Notes: a model not told the origin generated them from the sequence alone. DNA of 64,000 nucleotides from Alphaproteobacteria bacterium (GCA_017511715.1 JAFWJF010000006.1:1-64000), one strand, 5' to 3'; shown: positions 9,279 through 17,847, counted from the first letter of the stretch. Made by a program: numbers and translations.

Positions 9279-12141
9279 GGTATTTTATCAATAATTCATT
9301 ATCAGCACTTGGACGGCCGCCAATTAGATCGCAGCCACTTTCCCAAGTCCAATTACTATTACTGTAGGTGTATTGACATTCGGTAGTTGCGGTAGTCGTG
9401 GTAGTATCGGTGGGGCAACCCGTATCAGAATATTTATATGACATGATGACTTTGCTTGCGTTATTGTTGTCCGCATTATAATAATTTCCGTTATCGTCAA
9501 CAATTATCCACATTGCGTTTTGGTCATATAAGCCATTGCCCTGCAAGCCACAGGTATATTCTTGTGTGTCTTGGTCGTATGTGATTGGTGTTGCTGATGT
9601 AGATTTGGTTACGCAATACAATGACATGTTTCCTGCTGCTGGACACAAATAATCTTTGGCGCTTGTGCATTTCAGGTTGAATAAACGTGCTGCCTGCCAT
9701 GGTGTGTTATTGGTTGATTGTGGAACACATATACCACTGTCTTTCTTGCCAGATGTGCAACAGTTGCCATAGATATCCAAAATTCCAGATTCGCAATAGT
9801 TTGTGAAGTTATTTGCCACGGTAATAACATGGGCGGGGCTTTCTGCTATCTTGCAATCGGATGTTTGTGTTTGGGCTGTGTATAATTGTTGGCAAGACCC
9901 ATTAAGCATTGCATAATTTTTTGGACATCCGCTGGAACTGCAACTGTCATCCGCGTTGGTTGTTCCTGTATTTGCTGCGAACCAAGATAATAAAGTATAT
10001 CCTGTGTTTGGCACCAATATTTTGTTTGATTTTGCATATTTGTTTGAACCATCAGTAAGCGCAGTATTATTTGTGATTGTGTATTTATTAGGACTGTGTT
10101 CGCAATTTCCCCAAATCTGTTTCGCGATAAGGCAAGCGTTTTGGTTGGTGGCGTTTGCACATATATCGGTGGCAGGGTCGTCGTTCGGTTTTGCCCAATA
10201 GGCATCAGCTGATGTTGTTTTATAGATGTCGTTAACACTCATAGATTCAACATTATATGCACCGCTGACACAGTCAAGAACCTTGTTCCAGCAAACTGTT
10301 CTGTCCAAGATTGCGCGACGGTTTTCGTCAGTTGCCTTTTGACACAACGCAAAGTTCCCAGATGTTCCGTTGCATTGATTTATGATACAATCGCGTCCGA
10401 TGGTTGTGCAGGTTTCTATGATTTTGTTATAAGTTTCATCCTTTGCGATACCGGTCATGCCGTCGTTCCATTCATTCTGCATAAGGGCTGCACATGATTT
10501 TTGGACGTCTGCACATATTTCATTAGCGGTTTTATCTGCAGAGATGCTGAACGCGGAAAGGGCGCGCGCATCAAAATCGGCAAGATTTTGTAATGCTTCG
10601 GTTTTACATTCCGCAACCAGTGTTGTACAATTCATTCGTACTTCTTCTAATTTTGCATTTTGCGACAATTTAATTTGTGCAAGTGCATCATCAAGGAAAT
10701 CTTGCCATACCATGTCTGCGATATCTTGGCATTGTTCGGTGGCGGGTTCTAAGAATTTTTTCTTGGAATCAAGGTATTTAACAAAACTTTCATTTTTTTG
10801 TATTTTTGACCATCTTTCACCACTGCCTGGTTCTTGCAACAAAGATGTCAATTCAGAAAGATTTTCAGACAGGAACGCCTTGCCGGTTGAAGGGTCAACA
10901 TATTGTCCGGACATATCAAGGCATTTGTATAAATTTTCGCCACATACTGACGTGTTGTAAAGTTGATTAAGAATCTTTCGTTTGCAGGCAAGTGTGTCAT
11001 CGCTGTTATGTTGTTGATAAACATTTAATCGTGACATATCCAAAAGTGCGCCACTTTCGTGAACTTTTTCCATCGCGTTGCCATATTGTGCCTTGTAAGA
11101 TTTTGCGACCGTATCGCAATCTTGTTGAATGGTTAATTTGTACCCGTCTTGTGCGATTTTCAATTCGTCATCAGTACAAACTTCGCGTGCCATTTCAACA
11201 CAGAAAGGCGTTGCCGCGTTGTATAAATCTGTGCCAGATTTTGCAGAAGTTGCGACACCAGAAACCGAATCGATATTGTCCCATGCGGTATCCATATTAA
11301 GAGATAATGATATCGGTGCCAAATTGTTATCAAGTTTTGATTTTGTCGAACTGTTAAGTGAATCGGTAATTGTTTGCAGAATTTTTTCTGATGCAGATGT
11401 ATCTTGTTTTGCAAAACCTTTTTCGCCATCTGTTGCGACATTGATTGCCGCCGCATCTTCCTTTTCCAGTCCAACCGCCAACAGACGTTGATTGAAATCA
11501 AGCATCTTATCTTCGGCATTATCAAGTTGTTTTTTTATTTTGTCGAATTCATGAATCCGTGCAGAACACGCACAACGGCGTAAATTAGCATCTTTGTTTG
11601 CACAAAATTCATCCATGCAATCATAGTAAACTGTTTTACATTTGGAATAGTCCAATGATTTTATTGTCGTTATTTTTTCAGTGTTTAACTGTGTTGCCCT
11701 GGATACGCGTTTTATTCGTTGCGCAGAAGATGCGTTGCGCGCAGAACCCGTATTTGACGATGTCTTCTTCGATTCGTTTTGTTGTGAATTAACGGACCGT
11801 GAAGATGCTGTTCGTGGGGTTGTCGAAAGGCGTTTCTGCGTTTGCGTTGTTGTGCTGGCGGTTGTGCTGTTGCGTGGGATTACCGCCTGTTTAGTGGTCG
11901 TGCGCGAAACAGTTTTTTGTTGTGGTTGCGTTGCCGTTCTGGTGTTTCGAGCCGTGTTTTGGCTGTTGTCATTTCGTTTCGGTGTGGATGCCGTTGCACG
12001 GTTGGTTGTTTGGGTTGTTGTTGTGGTTGTTGCCTGGGGGCGTTTTGATGCCGCACGAACTGTTGTTGCATCATCGGCAAATGTCGTCTGGAATACAGAC
12101 AAACCAAGGCATACGGTAAAAAACAGTATTATCCTTTTCAT
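9265..12141 (-). CDS. Very large secreted protein: Thr/Arg-rich linker plus Cys-rich body
   Basis: The 958-aa product has a signal peptide (to about residue 22), then roughly 130 residues of low-complexity Thr/Arg/Gln/Asn/Ser, then a Cys-rich body. The body opens with a C-x6-C-x4-C-x9-C-x-C block (SKCKTVYYDCMDEFC...RRCACS). The same block, the following region (...LLAVGLEKEDA) and the overall layout recur in the 854-aa protein at 57.7-60.2 kb, so the two are paralogues. The C-terminal third adds further Cys clusters. AAGGA abuts the ATG with no spacer, which is unusual. A surface role is inferred; no catalytic motif was recognised. Confidence 0.8.
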   Translation of the reverse strand: MKRIILFFTVCLGLSVFQTTFADDATTVRAASKRPQATTTTTTQTTNRATASTPKRNDNSQNTARNTRTATQPQQKTVSRTTTKQAVIPRNSTTASTTTQTQKRLSTTPRTASSRSVNSQQNESKKTSSNTGSARNASSAQRIKRVSRATQLNTEKITTIKSLDYSKCKTVYYDCMDEFCANKDANLRRCACSARIHEFDKIKKQLDNAEDKMLDFNQRLLAVGLEKEDAAAINVATDGEKGFAKQDTSASEKILQTITDSLNSSTKSKLDNNLAPISLSLNMDTAWDNIDSVSGVATSAKSGTDLYNAATPFCVEMAREVCTDDELKIAQDGYKLTIQQDCDTVAKSYKAQYGNAMEKVHESGALLDMSRLNVYQQHNSDDTLACKRKILNQLYNTSVCGENLYKCLDMSGQYVDPSTGKAFLSENLSELTSLLQEPGSGERWSKIQKNESFVKYLDSKKKFLEPATEQCQDIADMVWQDFLDDALAQIKLSQNAKLEEVRMNCTTLVAECKTEALQNLADFDARALSAFSISADKTANEICADVQKSCAALMQNEWNDGMTGIAKDETYNKIIETCTTIGRDCIINQCNGTSGNFALCQKATDENRRAILDRTVCWNKVLDCVSGAYNVESMSVNDIYKTTSADAYWAKPNDDPATDICANATNQNACLIAKQIWGNCEHSPNKYTITNNTALTDGSNKYAKSNKILVPNTGYTLLSWFAANTGTTNADDSCSSSGCPKNYAMLNGSCQQLYTAQTQTSDCKIAESPAHVITVANNFTNYCESGILDIYGNCCTSGKKDSGICVPQSTNNTPWQAARLFNLKCTSAKDYLCPAAGNMSLYCVTKSTSATPITYDQDTQEYTCGLQGNGLYDQNAMWIIVDDNGNYYNADNNNASKVIMSYKYSDTGCPTDTTTTTATTECQYTYSNSNWTWESGCDLIGGRPSADNELLIKYPSQP

Positions 12142-12151
12142 TCCTTAGAAA

Positions 12152-12182
12152 AATGTTAGCAAATTTATGATTTTTTGGGCAA
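12152..12182 (-). promoter_or_regulatory. Promoter shared with the paralogous gene at 60.2 kb
   Basis: On the minus strand TTGCCC is followed after 18 bp by TAACAT within ATAAATTTGCTAACATT, ten bases before the start codon. The same arrangement (TTGCCC, 18 bp, TACCAT) precedes the paralogue at 60228-60258, with 16 of 17 bases identical around the -10. The TGCTAnCAT core also fits an extended -10. Confidence 0.6.
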
Positions 12183-12207
12183 GAAGAAAATTGAATATTT
12201 TATCAGG

Positions 12208-12426
12208 ATTTTTTGGTGCGACCGGGGGGAATTGTAATTCCCATCCATCCATGTTATCACATTGGTTGGATGGGCCCCTTTCGGACACGTAAGATTCGAA
12301 CTGCGCTGCGCTTGTTCTTATCAACTATCGTCCGAACCCCTTATGTTGCAGGCAACATGTTGTGTGTTCGTTGATGCCCCACCGTTCAGACCAAAAAATA
12401 AAACCGACAAAATCGGTTTAATTTTT
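12208..12426 (-). repeat. tRNA-3'-end element behind tRNA-Leu(AAG)
   Basis: Reading from the tRNA, a terminator hairpin (12392-12420) is followed by about 165 bp of non-coding sequence and then a displaced exact 23-bp copy of the tRNA 3' end plus flank (12208-12230 repeats 12421-12443). The interior contains GGTTCG...AGAACAAGC...AGCG...GTTCGAA...TACG, weakly matching the interiors behind tRNA-Arg and tRNA-Val. This is the most diverged of the three copies. It fits an att-like duplication by a tRNA-targeting element, but no integrase is present. Confidence 0.6.
12392..12420 (-). terminator. Terminator of tRNA-Leu(AAG)
   Basis: AAACCGA...TCGGTTT stem; on the minus strand it is followed by a T-rich run. 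Confidence 0.7.
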
Positions 12427-12511
12427 TGGTGCGACCGGGGGGACTTGAACCCCCAAGGATTGCTCCACAGCATCCTTAGTGCTGCGCGTATACCAATTCC
12501 GCCACGATCGC
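12427..12511 (-). tRNA. tRNA-Leu(AAG), A34 anticodon
   Basis: An 85-nt type II tRNA with encoded CCA. Seven-bp acceptor stem GCGATCG/CGGTCGC, discriminator A, D-arm GCG...CGC, anticodon stem CAGCA/TGCTG with loop CTAAGGA (anticodon AAG), long variable arm with GGA/TCC stem, T-arm GGGGG-TTCAAGT-CCCCC. The body resembles alphaproteobacterial tRNA-Leu(GAG), but position 34 is A rather than G. Reading CUU/CUC/CUA through inosine would need deamination of A34, for which TadA is the known bacterial enzyme. Confidence 0.93.
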
Positions 12512-12544
12512 ATTTCCATAAAAACATATTATAAAAGTATTTCC

Positions 12545-12573
12545 TTTTCAACCTTTTTATTTTATGTTATAAT
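12545..12573 (+). promoter_or_regulatory. Promoter of the three-gene OMP cluster
   Basis: TATAAT at 12568-12573 preceded by TGT (extended -10 TGTTATAAT) and a TTTTCA-like -35 at 12545-12550, 17 bp apart. Confidence 0.5.
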
Positions 12574-12610
12574 CATATTATTATTAATGAAACAAGAAAG
12601 GAATATTCTT

Positions 12611-14107
12611 ATGAAGAAATTGTCTTGGTCTGTATTAGGCGTAAGTATTTTTGCGATGATGCCAGTTATTGCGGGTGCTGCGGGAACCTATTATGATGGC
12701 AGTTCGTATCGAAGCTCTCAGGCATATAGCAATAATCGCGGCGGGTATTACAGCACTTATGGGGCAGGGCGTGGTTATGGGCAAAGTCAAACAACTGTGT
12801 CGCGTAACACAACAACGCGCGTGACAAAAAAAGCCAGTGCAACACAAAAATCTGGTCAGGTAAAATCAGCCAAGAAAGGTTTTCATTTGGGGGCCACATT
12901 ATCCCATGAATTTGCAGATTGGGATTTTGAGATGAAAAATGCAGGCTCTAAATTGAGTTATGACGGGTTGTCATGGAATGTTTTGGGACTGGACGGTGCG
13001 TATTATTTTGATACTTCTACGCCTGTGCAAATCAATTTTGGGGCAAAGTATGGTACTCAATTTGGTGATACATCTATGATTGATGATGACATTTCAACAG
13101 GTGGATATGGACAACAAGAATACACAGAAGGTGTTGTGACCGGATATGCAATGAGTGTTGGTACCGCCAAAGACGGAAACCAAATGGGCTTTAATGCGGG
13201 CTTTGGTTTAACAGATTTCTTTGCCGTTGGTCGTATGAAAATAACCCCGTCTGTTGGATATCGTTATTTTAGACATAAATTGGTTACCAAAGATAACAGC
13301 GGACTTACAACTGATGTGTTTGTTGGAAATTCTTCGCATCCATATGTGAATTGTATTTCTGTTGGGGGCGAAGTCCAATGCGACCCATTTGTATTGTTTG
13401 AATTTTTTGATGCCTCTGGCGTAAGCAAGGGAACGGCTGTTGCGGGCAGAACAGAAGACGTTGTTGGGTCTTTGTCTGATATATCGTTTGCTGGGGTGCC
13501 TGATGGAACAACAACTGTTGCGGTGAACCTGGGGGACAGTTATTATTACAGACAAAGAGGGACTTCCCATGAATACGAAACATCGTGGTATGGTCCTTAT
13601 CTTGCATTGGATATGGAATATGCCATAAATGCTAATAATAATTTTACTGCGGGAATCGAATTCGGTTTGCCGATGTATGATTCCAAAGGTAATCAGCCAT
13701 ATCGCGTGGATTGGGCGCATCCAACCAGTGTTGAAGACAAAGGTGGTTTCGGTGATGCGTATCATTTAGGATTAAATGCCGCATGGTCAACAGCGATAAC
13801 AAATAATGTTATGTTTTCATTGGGGCTGACCTATGATTACTATAATGCAAGCAAGGCAGACGCAACAACATATATAAGTCAATCTTATTATAACAAGATT
13901 GTTACTGACCTTGAAGATGCAATTGCGTATTTGACAAACACTGGTGCTTCTGCGGCAACTATCGCGGCATATCAGGAAAGTTTGGCCAACGCACAAGATC
14001 TTGTCAATTTTTACAATGGACAAGGATGGAAAATAGAAAGTCAAAACGAAATCAAATCGATTTATTCGTCAATGGGTATTCGTTTGGGATTAAATATTAA
14101 ATTCTAA
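12611..14107 (+). CDS. Outer-membrane beta-barrel protein with Tyr/Gly/Thr-rich N-terminal linker
   Basis: The product (498 aa) has a signal peptide ending near VIAGAA, a 70-residue linker rich in Tyr, Ser, Gly, Thr and Lys, then a long alternating-strand region ending in Phe (MGIRLGLNIKF), typical of an outer-membrane barrel. It is too long for the OmpA-like class; a 12-16 strand barrel is plausible. The open frame extends upstream through the tRNA, but the ATG at 12611 has AAAGGA upstream and starts the signal peptide. Its stop overlaps the Shine-Dalgarno of the next gene, so the two are probably coupled. Ligand or function unknown. Confidence 0.78.
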   Translation: MKKLSWSVLGVSIFAMMPVIAGAAGTYYDGSSYRSSQAYSNNRGGYYSTYGAGRGYGQSQTTVSRNTTTRVTKKASATQKSGQVKSAKKGFHLGATLSHEFADWDFEMKNAGSKLSYDGLSWNVLGLDGAYYFDTSTPVQINFGAKYGTQFGDTSMIDDDISTGGYGQQEYTEGVVTGYAMSVGTAKDGNQMGFNAGFGLTDFFAVGRMKITPSVGYRYFRHKLVTKDNSGLTTDVFVGNSSHPYVNCISVGGEVQCDPFVLFEFFDASGVSKGTAVAGRTEDVVGSLSDISFAGVPDGTTTVAVNLGDSYYYRQRGTSHEYETSWYGPYLALDMEYAINANNNFTAGIEFGLPMYDSKGNQPYRVDWAHPTSVEDKGGFGDAYHLGLNAAWSTAITNNVMFSLGLTYDYYNASKADATTYISQSYYNKIVTDLEDAIAYLTNTGASAATIAAYQESLANAQDLVNFYNGQGWKIESQNEIKSIYSSMGIRLGLNIKF

Positions 14108-14118
14108 GGGTATGTGTC

Positions 14119-14739
14119 GTGAAATTTTTTCCAAAGAAATTATGTCTGGTTGTTGTGTTGACGGTGGCGACTTTATCAGAAGTGTTGGGCGCAACGTTGT
14201 CTGGAACAATGTCTGTGAATCAAACCAGTGATACGGCAGTAAACGCAAAGATTAATGCGGTGAATTCTGCGCGCCGTCAGATTTTGATAAATGTTTTATC
14301 GCAATACGCGGACAGGGAAGCTTTGGTTAATTTGGTTAAAAATTCATCTAATGATGATTTGATGAATTTAATTTTGTCCAGCAGTGTGGCAAACGAACAG
14401 ATGTCTGCAAATACTTATTTGGCGAATATCACGATGAACATTGATAATGAGGCAGCTAAGAAATGGTTGAATCAAAACGATGTGCGAAATTGGGTGCCGT
14501 TGATTGATAGTGATGAAAAATTTATTGTTTCAATGGTTGTTCCAAATGGTATCCAAGATTGGGCAGAATTAAAACGTATCGCGCGCGAAAATAATATTGA
14601 AATAGAAACCCAAGTTATAAAAGGAAATCAGGTCGTTGCAAAATTACCGTTGTCTTATCGGACGGGGTTTACGGCGGCTGTTCGTGGAATGGGTTGGAAA
14701 TACGCTGATAATGGTGGCGTGTTGCACATTTGGAAATAA
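14119..14739 (+). CDS. Secreted protein of unknown function in OMP cluster
   Basis: It starts at GTG with TAAGGG eight bases upstream, part of which is the stop of the preceding gene. The 206-aa product has a signal peptide ending near SEVLGA, then an alpha/beta region with no Cys and no recognised motif. The central segment (NSARRQILINVLSQYADREALVNLV) is helical and amphipathic. It lies between two barrel genes with 11-bp and 21-bp gaps, so it probably acts in the periplasm with them. It could be a periplasmic partner or chaperone; the sequence does not say. Confidence 0.65.
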   Translation: MKFFPKKLCLVVVLTVATLSEVLGATLSGTMSVNQTSDTAVNAKINAVNSARRQILINVLSQYADREALVNLVKNSSNDDLMNLILSSSVANEQMSANTYLANITMNIDNEAAKKWLNQNDVRNWVPLIDSDEKFIVSMVVPNGIQDWAELKRIARENNIEIETQVIKGNQVVAKLPLSYRTGFTAAVRGMGWKYADNGGVLHIWK

Positions 14740-14760
14740 ACAAAGCGAAAAGGGAAAAAA

Positions 14761-15624
14761 ATGAGAAAATTATCATGCGTTTTGGCATTGTTGGTACCTA
14801 TGGTTGCGGTGGCTGAAGAATCACCAAATGAAACTAAATTTAATTTTAATGTTCGCAGAATCGGTCTTGATTGGACAAAAACAGATATGAAAAATTCTGC
14901 TGAATATCAGAATTCTTCTGTGGCGGCGTTGAAAGCATCAGATCAACAAAATTTGAAAGGGGTTTTTGATGCGGCACTTGAATATGGTTTTGACAGATTC
15001 AAATGGGATAATTCTCTTTTTATGGAATATGGTAAACAGAGTATTACTGATGTAAACGGCGAAAAGACTGTTGATGAAAGTGCTGATAAAATCTTGCTTT
15101 CATCAGATTTGGCATATGCGTGTTGGGATTTTGATTCTTTCAAGTTGGGACCTATTGTTCGTGGGCAATATGAAACAGAATTCCAAGGTGACCCGCGTCG
15201 TAATGTATTACGTCCAAATGCTGGTTTCGCTTTGTTCGATCATGATATTATAAAAAGCCTGTATATCGTTGGTGTGTACGAATATGATTTTACATATGCT
15301 GATGCAAAGGTTAACAAATCTGCTGTTGAAGCAGGTTGGCGTATTGATTATAAATTGCGCGAAGGGGTAAAGTTTACGTCTGATGGATATTACAGAAAAT
15401 ATTTGTCGTTTTCGAAATATGTTCCTGAAGATTTGGAATATGATTTTTTGGCAGTGGCGCGTTTGGATACAAATATCTGGGGTGATTTGACGATGGGGCC
15501 TTATGTAAAATATCGCCGCGCTCATTCACGTCAGGCAATTGATTACGGCGCAAATACTTCAATCGGTGTGTCGTTTAGTTATATACACAATTTCGATTTA
15601 TTGTATAAAAAATCTGCAGAATAA
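14761..15624 (+). CDS. Predicted outer-membrane beta-barrel protein
   Basis: The 287-aa product has a short signal peptide (cut near VAVAEE) followed by strand-like blocks with many aromatic residues and Asp/Asn turns, the pattern of a 10-14 strand barrel. Unlike the other barrels here, it does not end in Phe (DLLYKKSAE), so the last strand may lie a few residues earlier (GVSFSYIHNFDL). It is the third gene of the cluster starting at 12611, with AAAAGGGA before the ATG. Its stop TAA directly abuts the stop of the convergent protease gene. Confidence 0.65.
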   Translation: MRKLSCVLALLVPMVAVAEESPNETKFNFNVRRIGLDWTKTDMKNSAEYQNSSVAALKASDQQNLKGVFDAALEYGFDRFKWDNSLFMEYGKQSITDVNGEKTVDESADKILLSSDLAYACWDFDSFKLGPIVRGQYETEFQGDPRRNVLRPNAGFALFDHDIIKSLYIVGVYEYDFTYADAKVNKSAVEAGWRIDYKLREGVKFTSDGYYRKYLSFSKYVPEDLEYDFLAVARLDTNIWGDLTMGPYVKYRRAHSRQAIDYGANTSIGVSFSYIHNFDLLYKKSAE

Positions 15625-17583
15625 TTAAAACGCAAATTTGGTTTTTGCCATTATAAAAAATTCGTTTTGATAATCTGGGTTTTCAACAAAAGTCGCAGAT
15701 AATGCACCGTATTTTATGGTGTATTCAATGCTGGGGCGTGTCGTCAGGCTGATGTTTGCACGATTGTATGATATTTCACCATGATTGTTCATTGTGACTG
15801 GTATGTTAAGGTACATGTCGCCAGAAATAATTGTTTCGGGTATTGCGATTTCCAGTGCAAATTTATTAAATTGTGCGCCTGTTTTTAATGATGCAGTATA
15901 TATGTTGGAAAAACCAGATACAAGGGAGTTTTCGTCTGCGCTTGGGTTGCTTATGCCGAAACGGGCATTTTGATAGAAGCGTACTTTCTTCAGATTAAAT
16001 TCGTTTTTGTATCCAACAAAATTAGTCAAAGTGTTAGATTTTACAGAAATCAGCCCTGACGATTGCAACATATAATTTTGTTTGAACCCAAATTCAAATG
16101 TGTCAAACAAAGTGACAGAATTATTTCCATTTTCTGATAATTCTTGGAACCCACGACCATATGGGACAACGTTTATATTGTCTGAAAGATTTGTTGTAAA
16201 TGCGCGTCCAAAGTCATCAATAAAAGCAATTTTTACATTTGCGTTTTTTATTGCACCGGCGGCGACCCCAGATATGTTTGTAAGATTTAGCGGTTGAACC
16301 GTATCGTTCCCAAGGACGATTTTAGGCGTGCCGACAGGTCTGGTTGCTTTGTCCATGTCTAAAAGTCCCCATCCATAAACAGAATCAACACCGGTTTCGC
16401 CTAAATCTTGGGCGGTGACGAAAAGCAATCGTGTGATTTCTTCTGATTTCATATAAGGAAATGCTTCTTTGATTATTGCGATTGCACCAGATATAACAGG
16501 TGTCGCGAAACTGGTTCCACTGTTATAATCGTTGGCATCTGTGTCCCATGCGGAACCTGGGGCGGCGATGCAAAAGTTTTGTGTTATGCCACATTGGTTG
16601 CTGTACCATGCCAGGTTATTGTTGTTATCAACCGAAACAACATTTACAAAGTGTCCTTGTAATTCCGGAAATGCCAGTGGCAGTGCAGATAAAGCTCCGC
16701 TTTCTGTTGCCGATTCGTTGCCAGCCGCCCATACGAAAATCGAATCGTTGTCAACGGCAGAGTTTCTTAATTGGGTGATAAAATTATAACTGGTGATGTT
16801 ATACATATATTCTTGGGCGGCAGCGTATGTTTTGATTTCGCTTTGTGTGTTGTATATTGCGCGCGCTGCATTCATTGATTCTGAAGATGGTATCTGCCAA
16901 CTGGCATTATAAATATCAAATGCAGATGATTGGTTTATGCTGTTTGCAATATAATCATAAGATTGCAAAGAATCGTCAGGCGTTGCGATATTCGTTTTGA
17001 CAATGTCAGCATCACCGGCGATGTCATGCGCGATTTCATAGACACTGTGTCCATGATAAGTATTAAAATCATCTATGATATTGACGGTGGTGTTTTTACC
17101 GCTTAACCCACGTGCAGTGGCGATGTCAAAATGAATGTTGTCGTATTGTTTTTGGTTTCTTTGATATTGGTCATGTTTTTTTACTGTGTTTAATTTGTCT
17201 GTATCAACGGTGTACGAATTTGCGATATAATCAAAATAAGAAATTTTTTGATTTTGGACTTTGTCGTTTGGGGAATAGTTTGCGCTTATATTTGGGGTCA
17301 GTGTCAGTCGTGGAAATGAAGATTGGTTGGAAATTGTAGATGCAGACCCATTATCCCCAGATGATTGCGCCGCCAATGCAACGCCTGCGCCAACCAGTGC
17401 CGCACCACCAACCAGTACCAGAAATGTGTTGTTTGGGCTAGATTTTGATTTAATACAATTTTCAGGATATGCCGCGCGATAAATCGGGTCGTTGCAATCT
17501 GGGGCGGCAAAGGCACCTGTCGTTATGAACACGAGTGTAAAAATTATGGTAAAGATATTTTTTATCGTTTGCACTTTTGCCAC
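15625..17583 (-). CDS. Subtilisin-like serine protease with C-terminal barrel-like domain (autotransporter type)
   Basis: The 652-aa protein has a signal peptide (cut near GAFAAP), a Gly/Ala hydrophobic stretch (about 53-72), and an S8 peptidase domain. Catalytic residues visible are Asp171 (NIIDD), His179 (HGHSV), oxyanion Asn289 (WAAGNES) and Ser358 (GTSFATPV). Asp and His are only eight residues apart, far closer than in classical subtilisins. From about residue 450 the chain alternates like a beta-barrel and ends in Phe (AKTKFAF). It may therefore process surface proteins or itself. The start is GTG, about two bases downstream of the predicted transcription start. Confidence 0.82.
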   Translation of the reverse strand: MAKVQTIKNIFTIIFTLVFITTGAFAAPDCNDPIYRAAYPENCIKSKSSPNNTFLVLVGGAALVGAGVALAAQSSGDNGSASTISNQSSFPRLTLTPNISANYSPNDKVQNQKISYFDYIANSYTVDTDKLNTVKKHDQYQRNQKQYDNIHFDIATARGLSGKNTTVNIIDDFNTYHGHSVYEIAHDIAGDADIVKTNIATPDDSLQSYDYIANSINQSSAFDIYNASWQIPSSESMNAARAIYNTQSEIKTYAAAQEYMYNITSYNFITQLRNSAVDNDSIFVWAAGNESATESGALSALPLAFPELQGHFVNVVSVDNNNNLAWYSNQCGITQNFCIAAPGSAWDTDANDYNSGTSFATPVISGAIAIIKEAFPYMKSEEITRLLFVTAQDLGETGVDSVYGWGLLDMDKATRPVGTPKIVLGNDTVQPLNLTNISGVAAGAIKNANVKIAFIDDFGRAFTTNLSDNINVVPYGRGFQELSENGNNSVTLFDTFEFGFKQNYMLQSSGLISVKSNTLTNFVGYKNEFNLKKVRFYQNARFGISNPSADENSLVSGFSNIYTASLKTGAQFNKFALEIAIPETIISGDMYLNIPVTMNNHGEISYNRANISLTTRPSIEYTIKYGALSATFVENPDYQNEFFIMAKTKFAF

Positions 17584-17591
17584 TTTTTATA

Positions 17592-17619
17592 AATATAGAC
17601 CAAATATAAGATTTGTCAA
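17592..17619 (-). promoter_or_regulatory. Promoter of the subtilase gene
   Basis: On the minus strand TTGACA (17614-17619), 16-bp spacer, TATATT (17592-17597). The expected start point lies 0-3 bases before the GTG, so the mRNA is nearly leaderless. The promoter closely resembles that at 24149-24176. Confidence 0.65.
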
Positions 17620-17643
17620 TATTTTTGTGCCAATAAAAAACAT

Positions 17644-17673
17644 TTGCACTGGCGGTATAAAATTTGATATAAT
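17644..17673 (+). promoter_or_regulatory. Promoter of the adhesin-like gene leader
   Basis: TATAAT at 17668-17673 preceded by TGA (extended -10), with a TTGCAC -35-like hexamer 18 bp upstream. Transcription would start near 17680, ahead of the leader ORF and the terminator hairpin. Confidence 0.55.
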
Positions 17674-17705
17674 ATACGCATAAGGGAAAGGACAAAAAGG
17701 AAAAA

Positions 17706-17753
17706 ATGCTCAAATTTCGCAGAAATCTAGAGAGAGAGAGAGAGAGAGGATAA
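17706..17753 (+). CDS. Putative 15-aa leader peptide containing an (AG)10 tract
   Basis: ATG with AAAAGG upstream encodes MLKFRRNLERERERG and a stop. The Arg-Glu alternation comes from ten AG dinucleotides (17729-17748). The frame lies 20-30 nt after the predicted transcription start and is followed by two hairpins, the second a perfect intrinsic terminator. This leader-peptide/terminator layout resembles transcription attenuation. Translation is unproven. Confidence 0.4.
   Translation: MLKFRRNLERERERG
17729..17748 (+). repeat. (AG)10 dinucleotide microsatellite
   Basis: Ten perfect AG units inside a leader ORF upstream of a surface-protein gene. Slipped-strand mispairing would change the leader frame. 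Confidence 0.95.
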
Positions 17754-17798
17754 GTCCTGCTTGGTAAATTTTGCGCAAACGCATGTTTTGCGCACATG

Positions 17799-17847
17799 AA
17801 AAATCGACAAATAACGCGATGCGTTATTTGTCGATTTTTTTATTTAT
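17799..17847 (+). terminator. Strong terminator hairpin immediately upstream of the adhesin-like gene
   Basis: Perfect 19-bp stem (17799-17817 with 17821-17839), loop GAT, then a seven-T run. It lies between the only visible promoter and the Shine-Dalgarno at about 17851, so readthrough is required. AACGCAT at 17778-17784 can pair with ATGCGTT at 17819-17825, a possible antiterminator. Confidence 0.75.

Noticed and set aside
11681-12148. Long plus-strand frame opposite the N-terminus of the 958-aa protein
   Set aside because: Val/Cys/Arg-rich mirror image of the Thr/Arg-rich low-complexity region; no Shine-Dalgarno and no motif.
12250-12540. Frames of 76-90 codons across tRNA-Leu and its element
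   Set aside because: They run through the tRNA and a terminator on either strand and encode no plausible protein.
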